Source: Malurus cyaneus samueli
Lineage: Eukaryota; Chordata; Aves; Passeriformes; Maluridae
Length of the DNA: 64,000 nucleotides
Direction of reading: 5' to 3'
Assembly: GCA_009741485.1 (NCBI GenBank)
Contig: CM019220.1
Location: 2,273,292-2,337,291 of the forward strand
Below the pieces are notes generated by a model that saw only the letters and a program-made list of their open reading frames with translations, did not search any database and was not told the DNA's origin. Of this stretch, positions 1 to 11,626 are shown piece after piece. Both the position numbers and the translations under genes were made by a program. Numbering within the stretch: the stretch's first letter is position 1; each line of letters opens with the position of its first letter.

Positions 1-2977
1 GATGAAAAGTGACGCTGTGAGCATTTTGAGAGCACCCCCCTGTATCCAGCACGTGAGCTCACCACTTGGTTTTGGTTTTTCAAAGAAACCTCACCAACCT
101 CATGGAAAATCACAGAGCCAGCAATGTGTCACCTTAGAGATGCAAGAATTAGGGCTTGAATTTGAGACATCCCAAGCTCTGGGGGTTTGACCCTTGGAGC
201 AAATCCTCATTGGTTGAGGTAGTTGTTGCCTTTGCTTCAACTTCTGTCCTCAGCCCATTTGAGTGTTTAGCTTTTAATGAAATGGATTTAAATGCCATAT
301 TTCAGGTTTATGTGCTGCTTGTAGGCATCCAAGTCTGCATATTTTGAATAAAACAAGAGGAAAGAAAAATAACCTGAAAGCATTTGAGTGAAAGACAGCT
401 TTGGTATTTACAGTTGGTGTTGAAGATTTGTCTTTCTAAAGAAAGCAAAGCATTTACTTAAAAGCTATTTGCTGCCTAATATGAGTCACATTTTAAAACA
501 CAATTACAAAGTTATGATGCAAATTTAATAAAATTTAGGTTGTAAAACAGCTGTTTGATTAAGCCCAGCCCCTTTTTATTCTGCTGCCAAAAATATTAAC
601 TCCTCCCTACAGTGTGAAATCCACCCTTGGTGCAGCTTTACTCTCTCTCACCCAGCATCATTCTTTCTGCAGTGGTTTCTTTTCTGCTGCAGAGGAACAG
701 TGTGTTTGGGAAGTACTCATTTATTTTCTGTGAATAACTTTATCTTCATTTATATAACTGTAGTGAGGATTTTTATGCCTTAATGATCTGAGCTAAAGAG
801 ATTAACTTGCTCTTTACCTTTCAGTGCAGGTGACTGCTGCTTCTGACTAAAGTGCAAATCAGTCCAGAAGTTTAAATGCCTGAACTTGTGTGCCTATTCA
901 GGTAATAGATACTGAAATGAATAATCCCGATGCTTGTCTACATGAAAAATTAGTTATAGTGATTTAAAGAGCTAATGGAAATAAATTGCTGTTCTCTAGG
1001 TGAGGTGGCAGCAGCCTTTCCTCATGTGCCTCCTTGTGTCTCCCTTTCCTACCTCCCCCAAATGTACTCCCTCATCTTAACTTTGTCATTTTTAATTCTG
1101 TCCTATTGTTTTCATTGAGAGGGATTAGTAAAGATAAATTTTAGCTTCCCTAGCATTAACTTTAGCTTATATGTGTCATACGTTTCCTAGCTAAACTAAA
1201 TACTGCCTTTTTTTTTTTCTTTACCCTGTCACCCTTCATCTGAAAGAATCAGTCTACCTAGAGCCGGGTACCGGGTTTTTAGTGAGGAAAAAATAATTAA
1301 TAGTGGTATATTTTTAGAAGTTTGTCCTTTTTTAAATGCTGTTATCCATCCCTAATTGCCCCTGGCCATGGGAAAGGACAGAGCTCCACGTGGGGCCCCA
1401 TGCCTGGTGTTGCTTGGTAGAGGTACAGCTGCCAACCTCACCTGGCTGCTGGGAACTTCCAGATAGTATCAATTAGGCAATTAAAATAATCTACTTGGCA
1501 CTGGTGAGGCCACATTTCAAATACTATTTTAAGTTTTGGGCCCCTCATGACAATGACATTGAGGGGCTGGAGTGTATCCAGAGAAAAGGAACGGAGCTGG
1601 GGAAGGGGCTGGAGGGCTCAGCCTGGAGAAAAGCCATGAGTTGGTTGGAAACACTTTACAGGAGCTTTTATTAAAAAAAAACAATGAAAAAAATATTGAA
1701 ATGGAAGTGCATTACTAAAGAACATGAAGTAAACCTAACCGGTGTGTCCTGGTCAGTCAGGATCTGTCTTACTGTATTTTTCTGTTAGCAAAAAAAGTAG
1801 TATTCTTATTACTTGTAAGAGAGGAAGAGCAGAAAATGGTATTTAATATAAAAGCTGCCTGTCTGTATCATGGCCTGTACATGTGTGAGAGGTGATATGT
1901 TCTGCTGTTGCTTTTAGTTACAGATTTTTCTGTAGCACTTGCATGCTCAATTCACTTTCCTGCCTTTTGATTTTACCTATTCTGACAAAGAGTACACAGA
2001 TAATTGTAAAAATATAAGGATGCTATTTAGGAGGGTTTCTTGTTTCTGAATTTGACAAAATTGCTGCATTTCATTTACATATTCAGGTTTTCTTAGGTAG
2101 TGATTTCCTCCTGTGTGTAAGTAATGCTCTTAGCAGCGACGGTGCTTTGAACTGTCACTTCATCCCACTTGAAGTTAATTACTCGAAAACTAGGGAGGGT
2201 TTATTTTTTTTTTATAATTTTTTTTTGCATCGACCAATTTGATATCAAGCATCTCCCCGTGCTGAGGATGTCACTGTGAGGTAGGAATAACTGCAGTAAA
2301 GCAGAAGAGCAGAGCATTGAGCCTTTGATCATGTGGAAATGTGAGCGTGTGTTGGAGTTTGCTCCGGCGCGTTCCCACCGGCTGCGCGAGGCTTACGCTG
2401 CCGTGTTCCCGGGGTCCCTGGCTTGGCAGAGATTTGAAAAAAGTCCTTAGCTTTAAAACCCAAATATCCTCTCAAGCCAGGGTGCTTTAAGTCTTTGCTC
2501 AGACTGCTTAGTAGGCACAGAATGAGGGAGATAATATATTTTTAGCTTTTAAATTCAAAGAAACCTTTCAATTAAAGGAGTTCTTGACAATTTAAAATGT
2601 TCTGTTCTTGTCGTGTTTGTACCAGATGATGAGGAATGGGGTGATTTTGATTTTTTTTCTTTTGGAGTGGAGGAAAACCTATCCTGTTTAAATTATATTG
2701 TAGCAGTTTAAAACATCAAATGACACACTGTGTATTTGCTGTTCCTGGTAGTTTCTGCAAAAGGATTAGAAAAACAGGCCTCTTATCCTGTGGTTTTGTG
2801 AGTAGGACACTGAACATAGAATTTAGATACCAAGAGGTTGCTTTCAAAATAATTGCAGAGGATGATCTGATTTTTTGTGATTTAATAACTCACTACCTGC
2901 AAAGTCATACAGGTTTGTGTGAGGTTTTTCCCTGCTATTGGAGGCAATGAAGCAGAAAACTTGAAATAGTTTTTTAC
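1..2977 (+). repeat. First copy of a 3-kb near-identical tandem duplication
   Basis: The whole segment recurs in the same order and orientation at 4393-7235, from GATGAAAAGTGACGC at position 1 to CTTGAAATAG near 2970. The copy here is the longer and cleaner one. It includes a CR1 fragment at 1492-1640, and the left end may extend beyond the window. No gene was recognised in it; the short open frames are not preserved between the two copies. Confidence 0.95.
1492..1640 (+). mobile_element. CR1 retroposon fragment (internal 3' part)
   Basis: Contains GCACTGGTGAGGCCACA, TTTTGGGCCCCTCA, GACATTGAGGGGCTGGAG and TCCAGAGAAAAGGAACGG, in the order of the end of the avian CR1 reverse-transcriptase region. 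The 3' terminal octamer repeats are missing. It is repeated at 5812-5950 as part of the larger duplication. Confidence 0.85.
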
Positions 2978-4392
2978 ACACACGGGACGGTTTATTCACG
3001 GCCCGCGGAACTGTTTGGGAGATTACATTGTGCCAGTGTTTGCATGGGACAGTGCTGGTGGCTTCATGTGCAATATGTGAAGCTGGAACATGTTTGGAAC
3101 ATCTATACTCATCATCTTACATATTATATAACATACATGTGAATATATATGTGTCTATAAACATGTGCTAAAGTATGCAAGAATATATGCAAAATATATT
3201 ATAATTTTATATATAGATTTATATAAGGTAATGTATATATAGACCTTCATGTGTGCTCAGTCCTGGGAGACTCTCATGTGAGTAGGTGCAGCTCGAGGGA
3301 GGCTGGCAGAAGTAGACCTGGTGTATTTTTCAGAAGCCCTGTTTCAGCCACGTGCTTTTCTGGAAACAGCCTTTTCTTAGAAAATATTAAGCCAATGGCA
3401 TTTAACTTCTGTTCTGTAGCAGATAAGAATTGTTTAGATCACAGGAGATAGTGTACATGTGTTGATGGCCTTCATCACAGTTTCTCAGGAAATCTTCTCT
3501 AGTACTTTTTGCTAAGCTTTAATTGTGATCTATTAGTTCAAAATGAGTTAACTTAATCTGAATATTTCCCAAATTATGATGTGATCAAGATCCCTTCTGC
3601 TGGACTTTCTTCCAGTACTTACCTATTTCTGGTTCTTTAGGTAAAATAAAATTACTCCTCTAACAAATCTACAGAATTCACACCTTTTTTTTCTTTCATT
3701 CCCCATTTTCAAACATAGCTACTTTTTTTTTTTAATGCTTAAACCAGAGCAGCAAGTGATTTAGTTCTGTCAAATGCAGTCTTATTAACACCTTATATTT
3801 CTTTTACTGATCGTTTAATGATCAGTGATGCTGGAAATCCCATAGTTTGCTAGATTTGTTAAAGCTGAAGCATCTCTGTAAGCAAAAATACATCTTTTGC
3901 AGCAAACATTAATGCACAAAGTTATTTGGAACATTCCCAAAAAAATTGCCTTACTGATGTAGTTTAGTTGAATTGGGGGTGTACAATCCCAGCAACATTA
4001 AGCAGAAATAAATAAAATCTACAAGTAAGGGGTTTACATATGCAAATATAAATTCGTGAACATAACTGATGCATTGAAGAGCCTGAACAGTAGCTGTCAG
4101 AATTCTGCAAGAAAATGATGCCTCAGTTGTGAAACATGAGGAAAAGCACTTGTAGAGTCCTACCTAACCTTGTAAACAGGGAATTTTTGCTTCTGCAAGA
4201 GGTGAGCATTTTCTGCACAGTGTTACTACTTCTGTGATAGTTGATTCATCCCTTTGCTATGATTTTAAGTATACAAGGATTCAGTACTTTTATTTAAGAA
4301 ATATGCCTGCAGGCTGTATTGGTAGCGTTTAGGGAGATATCTGGTTTGGTGTGAAATAATATGTTGTTCAAAGACACTATTTTGTCTTAGAA
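2978..4392. other. Single-copy non-coding sequence between the two 3-kb copies
   Basis: AT-rich sequence with an (AT)-rich block at 3120-3245 made of alternating ATATAT and ACATAT stretches. No gene or recognised element. Confidence 0.6.
3115..3245. repeat. AT-rich low-complexity block
   Basis: Runs of TATATA, ACATACATG and ATATATAG dominate. This is simple low-complexity DNA without a fixed repeat unit. Confidence 0.7.
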
Positions 4393-7235
4393 GATGAAAA
4401 GTGACGCTGTGAGCATTTTGAGAGCACCCCCCTGTATCCAGCACGTGAGCTCACCACTCGGTTTTGTTTTTCGAAACCTCACCAACCTCATGGAAAATCA
4501 CAGAGCCAGCAATGTGTCACCTTGAGATGCAGAATTAGGGCTTGAATTTGAGACATCCCAAGCTCTGGGGGTTTGACCCTTGGGCAAATCCTCATTGTGA
4601 GGTAGTTGTTGCCTTTGCTTCAACTTCTGTCCTCAGCCCATTTGAGTGTTTAGCTTTTAATGAAAGGATTTAAATGCCATATTTCAGGTTTATGTGCTGC
4701 TTGTAGGCATCCAAGTCTGCATATTTTGAATAAAACAAGAGAAGAAAAAATACCTGAAAGCATTTGATGAGAAGCGCTTTGGTATTTACAGTTGGTGTTG
4801 AAGATTTGTCTTTCTAGAGCAAGCATTTACTTAAAAGCTATTTGCTGCTAATATGAGTCACTTTTAAAAACACAATTACAAAGTTGATGCAAATTTAATA
4901 AAATTTAGGTTGTAAAACAGCTGTTGATTAAGCCCCACCCTTTTATTCTGCTGCCAAAAAATTAACTCCTCCCTACAGTGTGAAATCCACCCTTGGTGCA
5001 GTTTTACTCTCTCTCACCCAGCATCATTCTTTCTGCAGTGGTTCTTTTCTGCTGCAGAGGAACAGTGTGTTTGGGAAGTACTCATTATTTTCTGTGAATA
5101 ATTTTATCTTCATTATATAACTGTAGTGAGGATTTTATGCCTTAATGATCTGAGCTAAAGAGATTAACTTGCCCTTTACCTTTCAGTAAGGTGACTGCTG
5201 CTTGGACTAAAGTGCAAATCAGTCCAGAAGTTTAAATCCTGAACTTGTGTGCCTATCAGTAATAGATACTGAAATGAATAATCCGATGCTTGTCTACATG
5301 AAAAATAGTTATAGTGATTTAAAGAGCTAATGGAAATAAATTGCTGTTCTCTAGGTGAGGTGGCAGCAGCCTTTCATGTGCCTCCTTGTGTCTCCCTTTC
5401 CTACCTCCCCAAATGTACTCCCTCATCTTAACTTTGTCATTTTTAATTCTGTCCTATGTTTTCTTGAGAGGGATTAGTAAAGATAAATTTTAGCTTCCTA
5501 GCATTAACTTTAGCTATATGTGTCATACGTTTCCTAGCTAAACTAAATACTGCCTTTTTTTTTTTCCTTTACCCTGTCCACCTTCATCTGAAAGATCAGT
5601 CTGACTGTACCGGTTTTTAGTGAGGAAAAATATTAATAGTGGTATATTTTTAGAAGTTTGTCCTTTTTTAAATGCTGTTTACCTCCCATGCATGGCCATG
5701 GGAAGCACAGTGGGGCCCATGCCTGGTGTTGCTTGGTAGAGTACAGCTGCCAACTCACCTGGCTGCTGGGAACTCCAGATAGTACCAATTAGGCAATTAA
5801 AATTCTAGGCACTGGTGAGGCCACATTTCAAATACTATTTTAAGTTTTGGCCCCTCATGACAATGACATTGAGGGGCTGGAGTGTATCCAGAGAAAGGAA
5901 CGGAGCTGGGGAAGGGCTGGAGGGCTCAGCCTGAGAAAAGCATGAGTTGGTGGAAACATTTACAGAGCTTTATTAAAAAAAAAATGAAAAATATTGAAAT
6001 GGAAGTGCATTACTAAAGAACATGAAGTAAACCTAACCGTGTGTCCTGGTCAGTCAGGATCTGTCTTACTGTATTTTCTGTTAGCAAAAAGTAGTATCTT
6101 ATACTTGTAAGAGAGGAAGAGCAAGAAATGGTATTTAATATAAAAGCTGCCTGTCTGTATCATGGCCTGTATGTGGTGAGAGGTGATATGTTCTGCTGTT
6201 GCTTTTAGTTACAATTTTTCTGTAGCACTTGCATGCTCAATTCACTTTCCTCCTGCTTTGATTTTACCTATTCTGACAAAGAGTACACAGATAATTGTAA
6301 AAATATAAGGAGCTATTTAGGAGGGTTTCTTGTTTCTGAATTTGACAAAATTGCTGCATTTCATTTACATATTCAGGTTTTCTAGGTAGTGATTTCCTCC
6401 TGTTGTAAGTAATGCTCTTAGCAGCGAGGTGCTTTGAACTGTCACTTCATCCCACTTGAAGAATTACTCGAAAACTAGGGAGGGTTTATTTTTTTTATAA
6501 TTTTTTTTTGCATCGACCATTTGATATCAAGCATCCCCTGTGCTGAGGATGTCACTGTGAGGTAGGAATAACTGCAGTAAAGCAGAAGAGCAGAGCATTG
6601 AGCCTTGATCATGTGGAAATGTGAGCGTGTGTTGGAGTTTGCTCCGGCGGTTCCCACCGCTGCGCGAGGCTTACGCTGCCGTGTTCCCGGGGTCCCTGGC
6701 TTGGCAGAGATTTGAAAAAAGTCCTTAGCTTTAAACCCAAATATCTCTCAAGCCAGGGTGCTTTAAGTCTTTGCTAGCGCTTAGTAGGCACAGAATGAGG
6801 GAGATAATATTTTAGCTTTTAAATTCAAAGAAACCTTTCAATTAAAGGAGTTCTTGACAATTTAAAATGTCTGTTTCTTGTCGTGTTTGTACCGAGTGAT
6901 AGAATGGGGTGATTTTGATTTTTTTTCTTTGGATGGAGGAAAACCTATCCTGTTTAAATTATATGTGCAGTTAAAACATCAAATGACACACGTTGATTTG
7001 CTGTTCCTGGTAGTTTCTGCAAAAGGATTAGAAAAACAGGCCTCTTATCCTGTGGTTTTGTGAGTAGGACACTGAACATAGAATTTAGATACCAAGAGGT
7101 TGCTTTCAAAATAATTGCAGAGGATGATCTGATTTTTGTGATTTAATAACTCACTACCTGCAAAGCATACAGGTTTGTGTGAGGTTTTTCCCTGCTATTG
7201 GAGGCAATGAAGCAGAAAACTTGAAATAGTTTTTA
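4393..7235 (+). repeat. Second copy of the 3-kb duplication, with many small deletions
   Basis: Collinear with 1-2977 but about 4.5 percent shorter. Most differences I read are one- to three-base losses, many in homopolymers, spread evenly along its length. After CTTGAAATAG at 7230 the two copies diverge abruptly. The pattern resembles an uncorrected long read placed beside the polished version of the same locus. It does not resemble an aged genomic duplication. Confidence 0.93.
5812..5950 (+). mobile_element. CR1 fragment, second copy inside the duplicated block
   Basis: Same element as at 1492-1640, with a few single-base deletions. It is not an independent insertion. Confidence 0.85.
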
Positions 7236-7253
7236 ATATTATATATATTTTTT

Positions 7254-7463
7254 TTTATTATTATTTTGCAAGAGAAAACAAGTGTCACAGCTCATGAGAG
7301 AACTCTATAGTGTGAGAAGACATGGGATTATAGGTATTCAGATTGGAACTGTTCTTTGGGGCCACCTGTCCAGCCTCTGCTCAGGGCAGATTGGCCATGA
7401 GCCATGATACCTTATCCAAGATATGTAACATGGATATTTGATTTTGCACATCTCTCTGGAGTA
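7254..7463 (+). repeat. Left flank of the 25-N gap, duplicated on its right side
   Basis: Begins in a T/TTA-rich stretch and runs through CACAGCTCATGAGAG and CCATGAGCCATGATACC to CTCTCTGGAGT. The same sequence follows the gap at 7536-7754, with extra single bases here and there. Two versions of the same locus abut an unclosed gap. Confidence 0.93.
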
Positions 7464-7465
7464 CT

Positions 7466-7490
7466 NNNNNNNNNNNNNNNNNNNNNNNNN
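7466..7490. other. Assembly gap, 25 N
   Basis: Exactly 25 N, a fixed-size placeholder used by some gap-filling software, flanked by duplicated sequence on both sides. Confidence 0.98.
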
Positions 7491-7535
7491 CTTCTTTCTA
7501 TTAATATCGACCGTATCACTACTATGACTTTTCTT

Positions 7536-7754
7536 TTTATTATTATTTTTGCAAAGAGAAAACAAGTGTCACAGCTCATGAGAGAACTCTATAGTGTGAG
7601 AAGACATGGGATTATAGGGTATTCAGATTGGAACTGTTCTTTGGGGGCCACCTGTCCAGCCTCCTGCTCAGGGCAGAGTTGGCCATGAGCCATATACCTT
7701 ATCCAAGATATGTAATCATGGAATATTTGAGTTTTGCACAATCTCTCTGGAGTG
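7536..7754 (+). repeat. Right copy of the gap-flanking sequence
   Basis: Matches 7254-7463 in order and orientation. It is about nine bases longer, the differences again being mainly single-base insertions or deletions. A short unmatched stretch (7491-7535) lies between the gap and this copy. Confidence 0.93.
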
Positions 7755-10700
7755 TCTGCATTTCATCTAGTGCAACTTTCTAGTTCACATCGAGGGATAT
7801 GACTCACAAAGCAGTATTTTATTCTTTACATTATAAAATGTGCCTTACAAAGGCTTCAGATGATTTTTCTAAGATTTGGATTCTGTGTGATCACATAACC
7901 TCACTCAAGTTGCGAGCGCAGCTCTCGGGCTCACCGCCACTGGAGAGCAAGCTATCTTCCCTCTCCGCCCGCCACTGATGTTCTCTGGGCAATAGCCTCA
8001 GATCGCTCTAAAGCCACCCTCCGATGAACGGCAATCGTTGGAGGGCGAGCAGCTGCTCCTTATCTCACTTCTAGCACCAACAATTTGCCTTCTTGCAGCG
8101 CGCATTCTTGCCCTCTTTCCCCTACCTAAAGAATTCATGTACAAGGTTCGAGATAGGTCTCTAGCGTGGGTTGGCACTATTACCGGTGAGTGACCTTGGT
8201 GCGTCGCATTCTGGCAAGGAATTGGGAAAGACAGGTCTCCGTGGGGCGGTTCCGCGGCCAAGGAGGCTCCCGCGGCCGCTGTGCCTCTGTTGGAGTATGG
8301 CATGCGTTGCCGAGAAAAGCTAATTATGTATTAACCAGAAGAAGTTGCAGCGTAATCTCCGAACAACAGAATGTTATTAATGAATGGATTTACACTGGTT
8401 CCTCCCAGTGGATATCCGGTTCTATTAGGTCGATTTAGTCCTTCCCAGTGAGCATACTACATCGTGTTACCGGCTTTTCTCTGGTTCTCGGGTCCGGTCT
8501 CGTTTGAATTCTACTTGAGCGGAGCGAATGGTTCATCTGTTACAGTCCGACGGAGCTCGGCTGGGCCAGGATAGGAGTAGGCCGTCGGTGAAATAACGCC
8601 GTGGAAGTTGTGGTAATGGTGTGATTTGCCCTGCGGCAACCAAAACAGGGAATGAGAGGAGGTGAGATACGTTCTGGCCCCACGGCCACACTCCTGTCTG
8701 GAACTACAAGTTGTAGTGTGGTAAGAAGGGTGGAAGGGAGGTCTGAGGGAGAGAATGGGGTGGGTGGATTGGGGCAAAACTATAACTGAGTTCGAGGGGG
8801 AGGGGCGACAGTGGAGCCAACAACAGAAAGGGGGCAGTTGAGACAAGGTTGAACACGACACTGGGGAAATGATGGGTGCGTAGGACCAATCGAGACGCGT
8901 GGGATGGGATCGCTCGTAGCGTATAAGCCACCTGTTCTGCAGCGCGGAGTGTAGTGGAGAGAGAGAGGGCATGGGCATAATTCCTGTCCACTTTTAAAAT
9001 GTCAAGTCGGTGTATAGAAGTTTAGAGTTGCACGATGAGGCCATAACAAATACCTGGTTGAGGTAGAGGGTTGAGAGCAGGAGCGCCTGCGAGTATGTGC
9101 GGAAGCTGGTCCTGATGGAGTGAGCTGCCATGAGCCTAATAGAGAGGGTGGTTGCGGGAGGCCAGCGGATGGTGTAAGGCTCAACTCTACAAATTAAGGG
9201 CCTTTTGTACGCTGTCTGTTCAGTTAATTGTAAACTCTGTCTTTAACGTACCTTAGAGAGAACGGCGTATATAGGTGGGATATACTTATAAGTGGCCAGT
9301 GATAAGTGCGTGCGCGTGTTAAGGCAATTATAAACGATATGTTAGTGGGCCGTGCGAATATATAATGAGACATTGTCGACAGTGTGCCCAACGTTAGCGC
9401 TTGGCTGAGAGTGCGCCTGTTTGTGCTTCGAAGAGGTTGAGCACGGTGGTAGAAGTTCTTATTTTGCACTAGACGCGATGTCCGTTGGTCACACCGTGGC
9501 AATACAATGAAGGGGAGATGGGAGAGGCGTGTGGCCTCGTGACTTTGGAGGAAGGACAGTTTTTCCGGCAGTGGTCGGCTCCGTGTGATGTGTGCAAAGG
9601 GGGAGTGAGGCACTTGAGCGCAGATTATGCAGTTGGTTTCATTAATATTTTGCCAATGTTATGGGCTTGAGCAGAGGCAGCTCCGGTTGGCAACCATGTG
9701 GGATAAGAACTAGTGGCAGGAACAACTGAAGAGTTGGGTGCTCGTGGGACAGCCATGGACTGGTAAGGACGCTGCGGGGCGTTAAGGTACACAAACTACA
9801 CACGCAGTGTTCCTGGGCGCGTTCGTTGAGTGGTTTCCTCAGCTATTATGCACGAGGGGCGGTGGAGAATGAAAGAGAGGGTTGTAGATGCGGATGTGGT
9901 CACACCCAAGTAGCAACGTCAAGTGGCGTGACTTCCGACGGATGTTGTGCAGTCTGATGTGTGTCCCGCTGGATGGAGTGGTGCCATATGTACGCGAGGA
10001 AGGCAGAGACAGGTCGATATGAGGGTCGGTCTGACTGCCACGCCACGTCATGGAAGTCACGCCCTCGTGATCCCCCTCACCATGCGCCAAAGGCGCGGAG
10101 CCGGAATTGTATATAATATGCCACAGCAGAGAAGCGTAAATTTAATACTTCCTCCACACACCCCAGAGACACCCGCCAATGAATGTATCACACGAGGCAA
10201 AATCGGGCTTCCTAATTTTAAGATCATCGACCAAAAGAGATGTACACCAAATTATCTCTCGTATGATGTAAAGAGCTTCTCCCAGAAGAGCAGATGTACC
10301 TTATCTTCAGGAGTATTCGCTTTCACCCACGCAACTATCTCAGGGAGGAAAAAAGTGACCCTTGTTTAGAATGAGACTCAGAAGAGATTTGGGTCGTCCA
10401 TCCATAAAGACGGGGAAAACCATCAAAAAGAGCAGGCCACACGTCGTCACAGCAGGCCTAAATCGAATGAATTTTCTGTGGGTTCCAATCTGATTTTAAG
10501 ATCCACTATTTTTAGCACTGGAGGGTGTTTGCTCAGTGACAGTTTCGTGGTAGAAAGGCTTCACATAATTTGTGGCTTGGAGATAAGAATCCACCAAAAT
10601 CTTAAAAAAAAAAAAAAAAAAAGGTACAAACAACCCAATACCATTGAGGAATAAGGACAAATAAGTAAATGAACGTAGTACAGAGTGGAGATTAATGCTT

Positions 10701-11626
10701 GAGAGCCGTCCTCATAATGAGACTATATACTGCGACTTTGTGGCTCTATTCTGAAGCTTCATCATGACAGATTCGTCAGATCTATTCTCTCAATCAAGTG
10801 AATAGCAGAAGGAATAGATAACCTTCCTTAGTATATTAAAAAGCCAGGCAACACAAAACCTCAACTGACTCTTTCTGCCTACAGAAGTGAAAATAACTCC
10901 TAACTTCTGTGCATCCCGCATAGGCAGGAACACCACGCACGAAAATTTTATAGTAACAGGCTCACATTGTAGAGAACCCATGGCACCAACAAATAGTCCA
11001 AGAACATGCCCACATTCCTACTTTACCTCGTCTTTACTTCTATAAAGAATCCACCTAGTATGTAAAGTCGATATGACCTTCTAAATCTTCTAATGTAGCT
11101 GGGCTAAAACACACTAAACAGGCCACATAGGGTTGTAATTAGTCAAAGCAGGTCCCTAAATTTAGTCCCTGATACTCTTCTCCTCAATCAGCTTATGCCT
11201 TCAGCCAGCTGAAGAATCACAGGGCATGTTTGCCTCTTTTAGGGGTAAAGAATGCGACTCGCTTAAAGGGCCTCATCCACTCCCACTCATAGCCCACGCC
11301 ATCCATGAGGGCAGCTTCAGGCGGACACCCATAATTTATATTTACGTCACCCCCTATCACGAGCCCCTCCTCAGTCTCCAAGCCACCTGGTCCAGCCGCG
11401 CACCCACTCCATGGAAAACTAGACTCAAGGGGTCCCCCATGGGGACATGCACAACAGGCCTTTTTCTTCCTGAACACCCCCCCGATATTTTGCCAGGGCC
11501 TGCCCACCTTCATAGGGAAGAATTTCTTATATCCCATCTAACCGTGCCCTCTGGCAGTGAATAAATTCCTGCCTTTTCTGTCACGCAACTCCTCCACTGT
11601 CCTGCCATAAAGATTCCCGCGCCCTA
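7755..11626 (+). repeat. Corrupted, length-inflated second copy of 11627-14130
   Basis: Collinear patches match the block immediately downstream. 7755-7895 matches 11627-11769 almost perfectly, 9200-9255 equals 12510-12565 over 56 bases, 10463-10603 matches 13254-13396 closely, and 11501-11580 matches 14025-14108. Between the patches the sequence is packed with extra bases that have no counterpart, so about 2.5 kb of locus is stretched to 3.87 kb. Open frames here (for example 8511-8978 on the minus strand) arise from the inserted bases and should not be taken as genes. Confidence 0.9.
11220..11580 (-). mobile_element. CR1 fragment, corrupted artefact copy of 13851-14108
   Basis: Recognisable CR1 words (CTCATCCACTCCCACTC, GCCAGGGCCTGCCCACC, CATAGGGAAGAATTTC) interspersed with extra bases. 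It belongs to the inflated copy 7755-11626. Confidence 0.75.

Noticed and set aside
2340..2420. GC-rich patch with several CpG (GCTCCGGCGCG, GGCTGCGCGAGG), considered as a promoter island
   Set aside because: Under 100 bases, with no exon or transcription signal nearby. It is repeated at 6625-6700 only because of the duplication.
8511..8978. 155-codon open frame on the minus strand
   Set aside because: It lies in the corrupted copy of 11627-14130. The clean copy has no such frame, so it is produced by inserted bases.
9224..9613. 129-codon open frame on the minus strand and overlapping plus-strand frames up to 10369
   Set aside because: Same corrupted block. The protein has no recognisable domain and the frame is absent from the clean copy.
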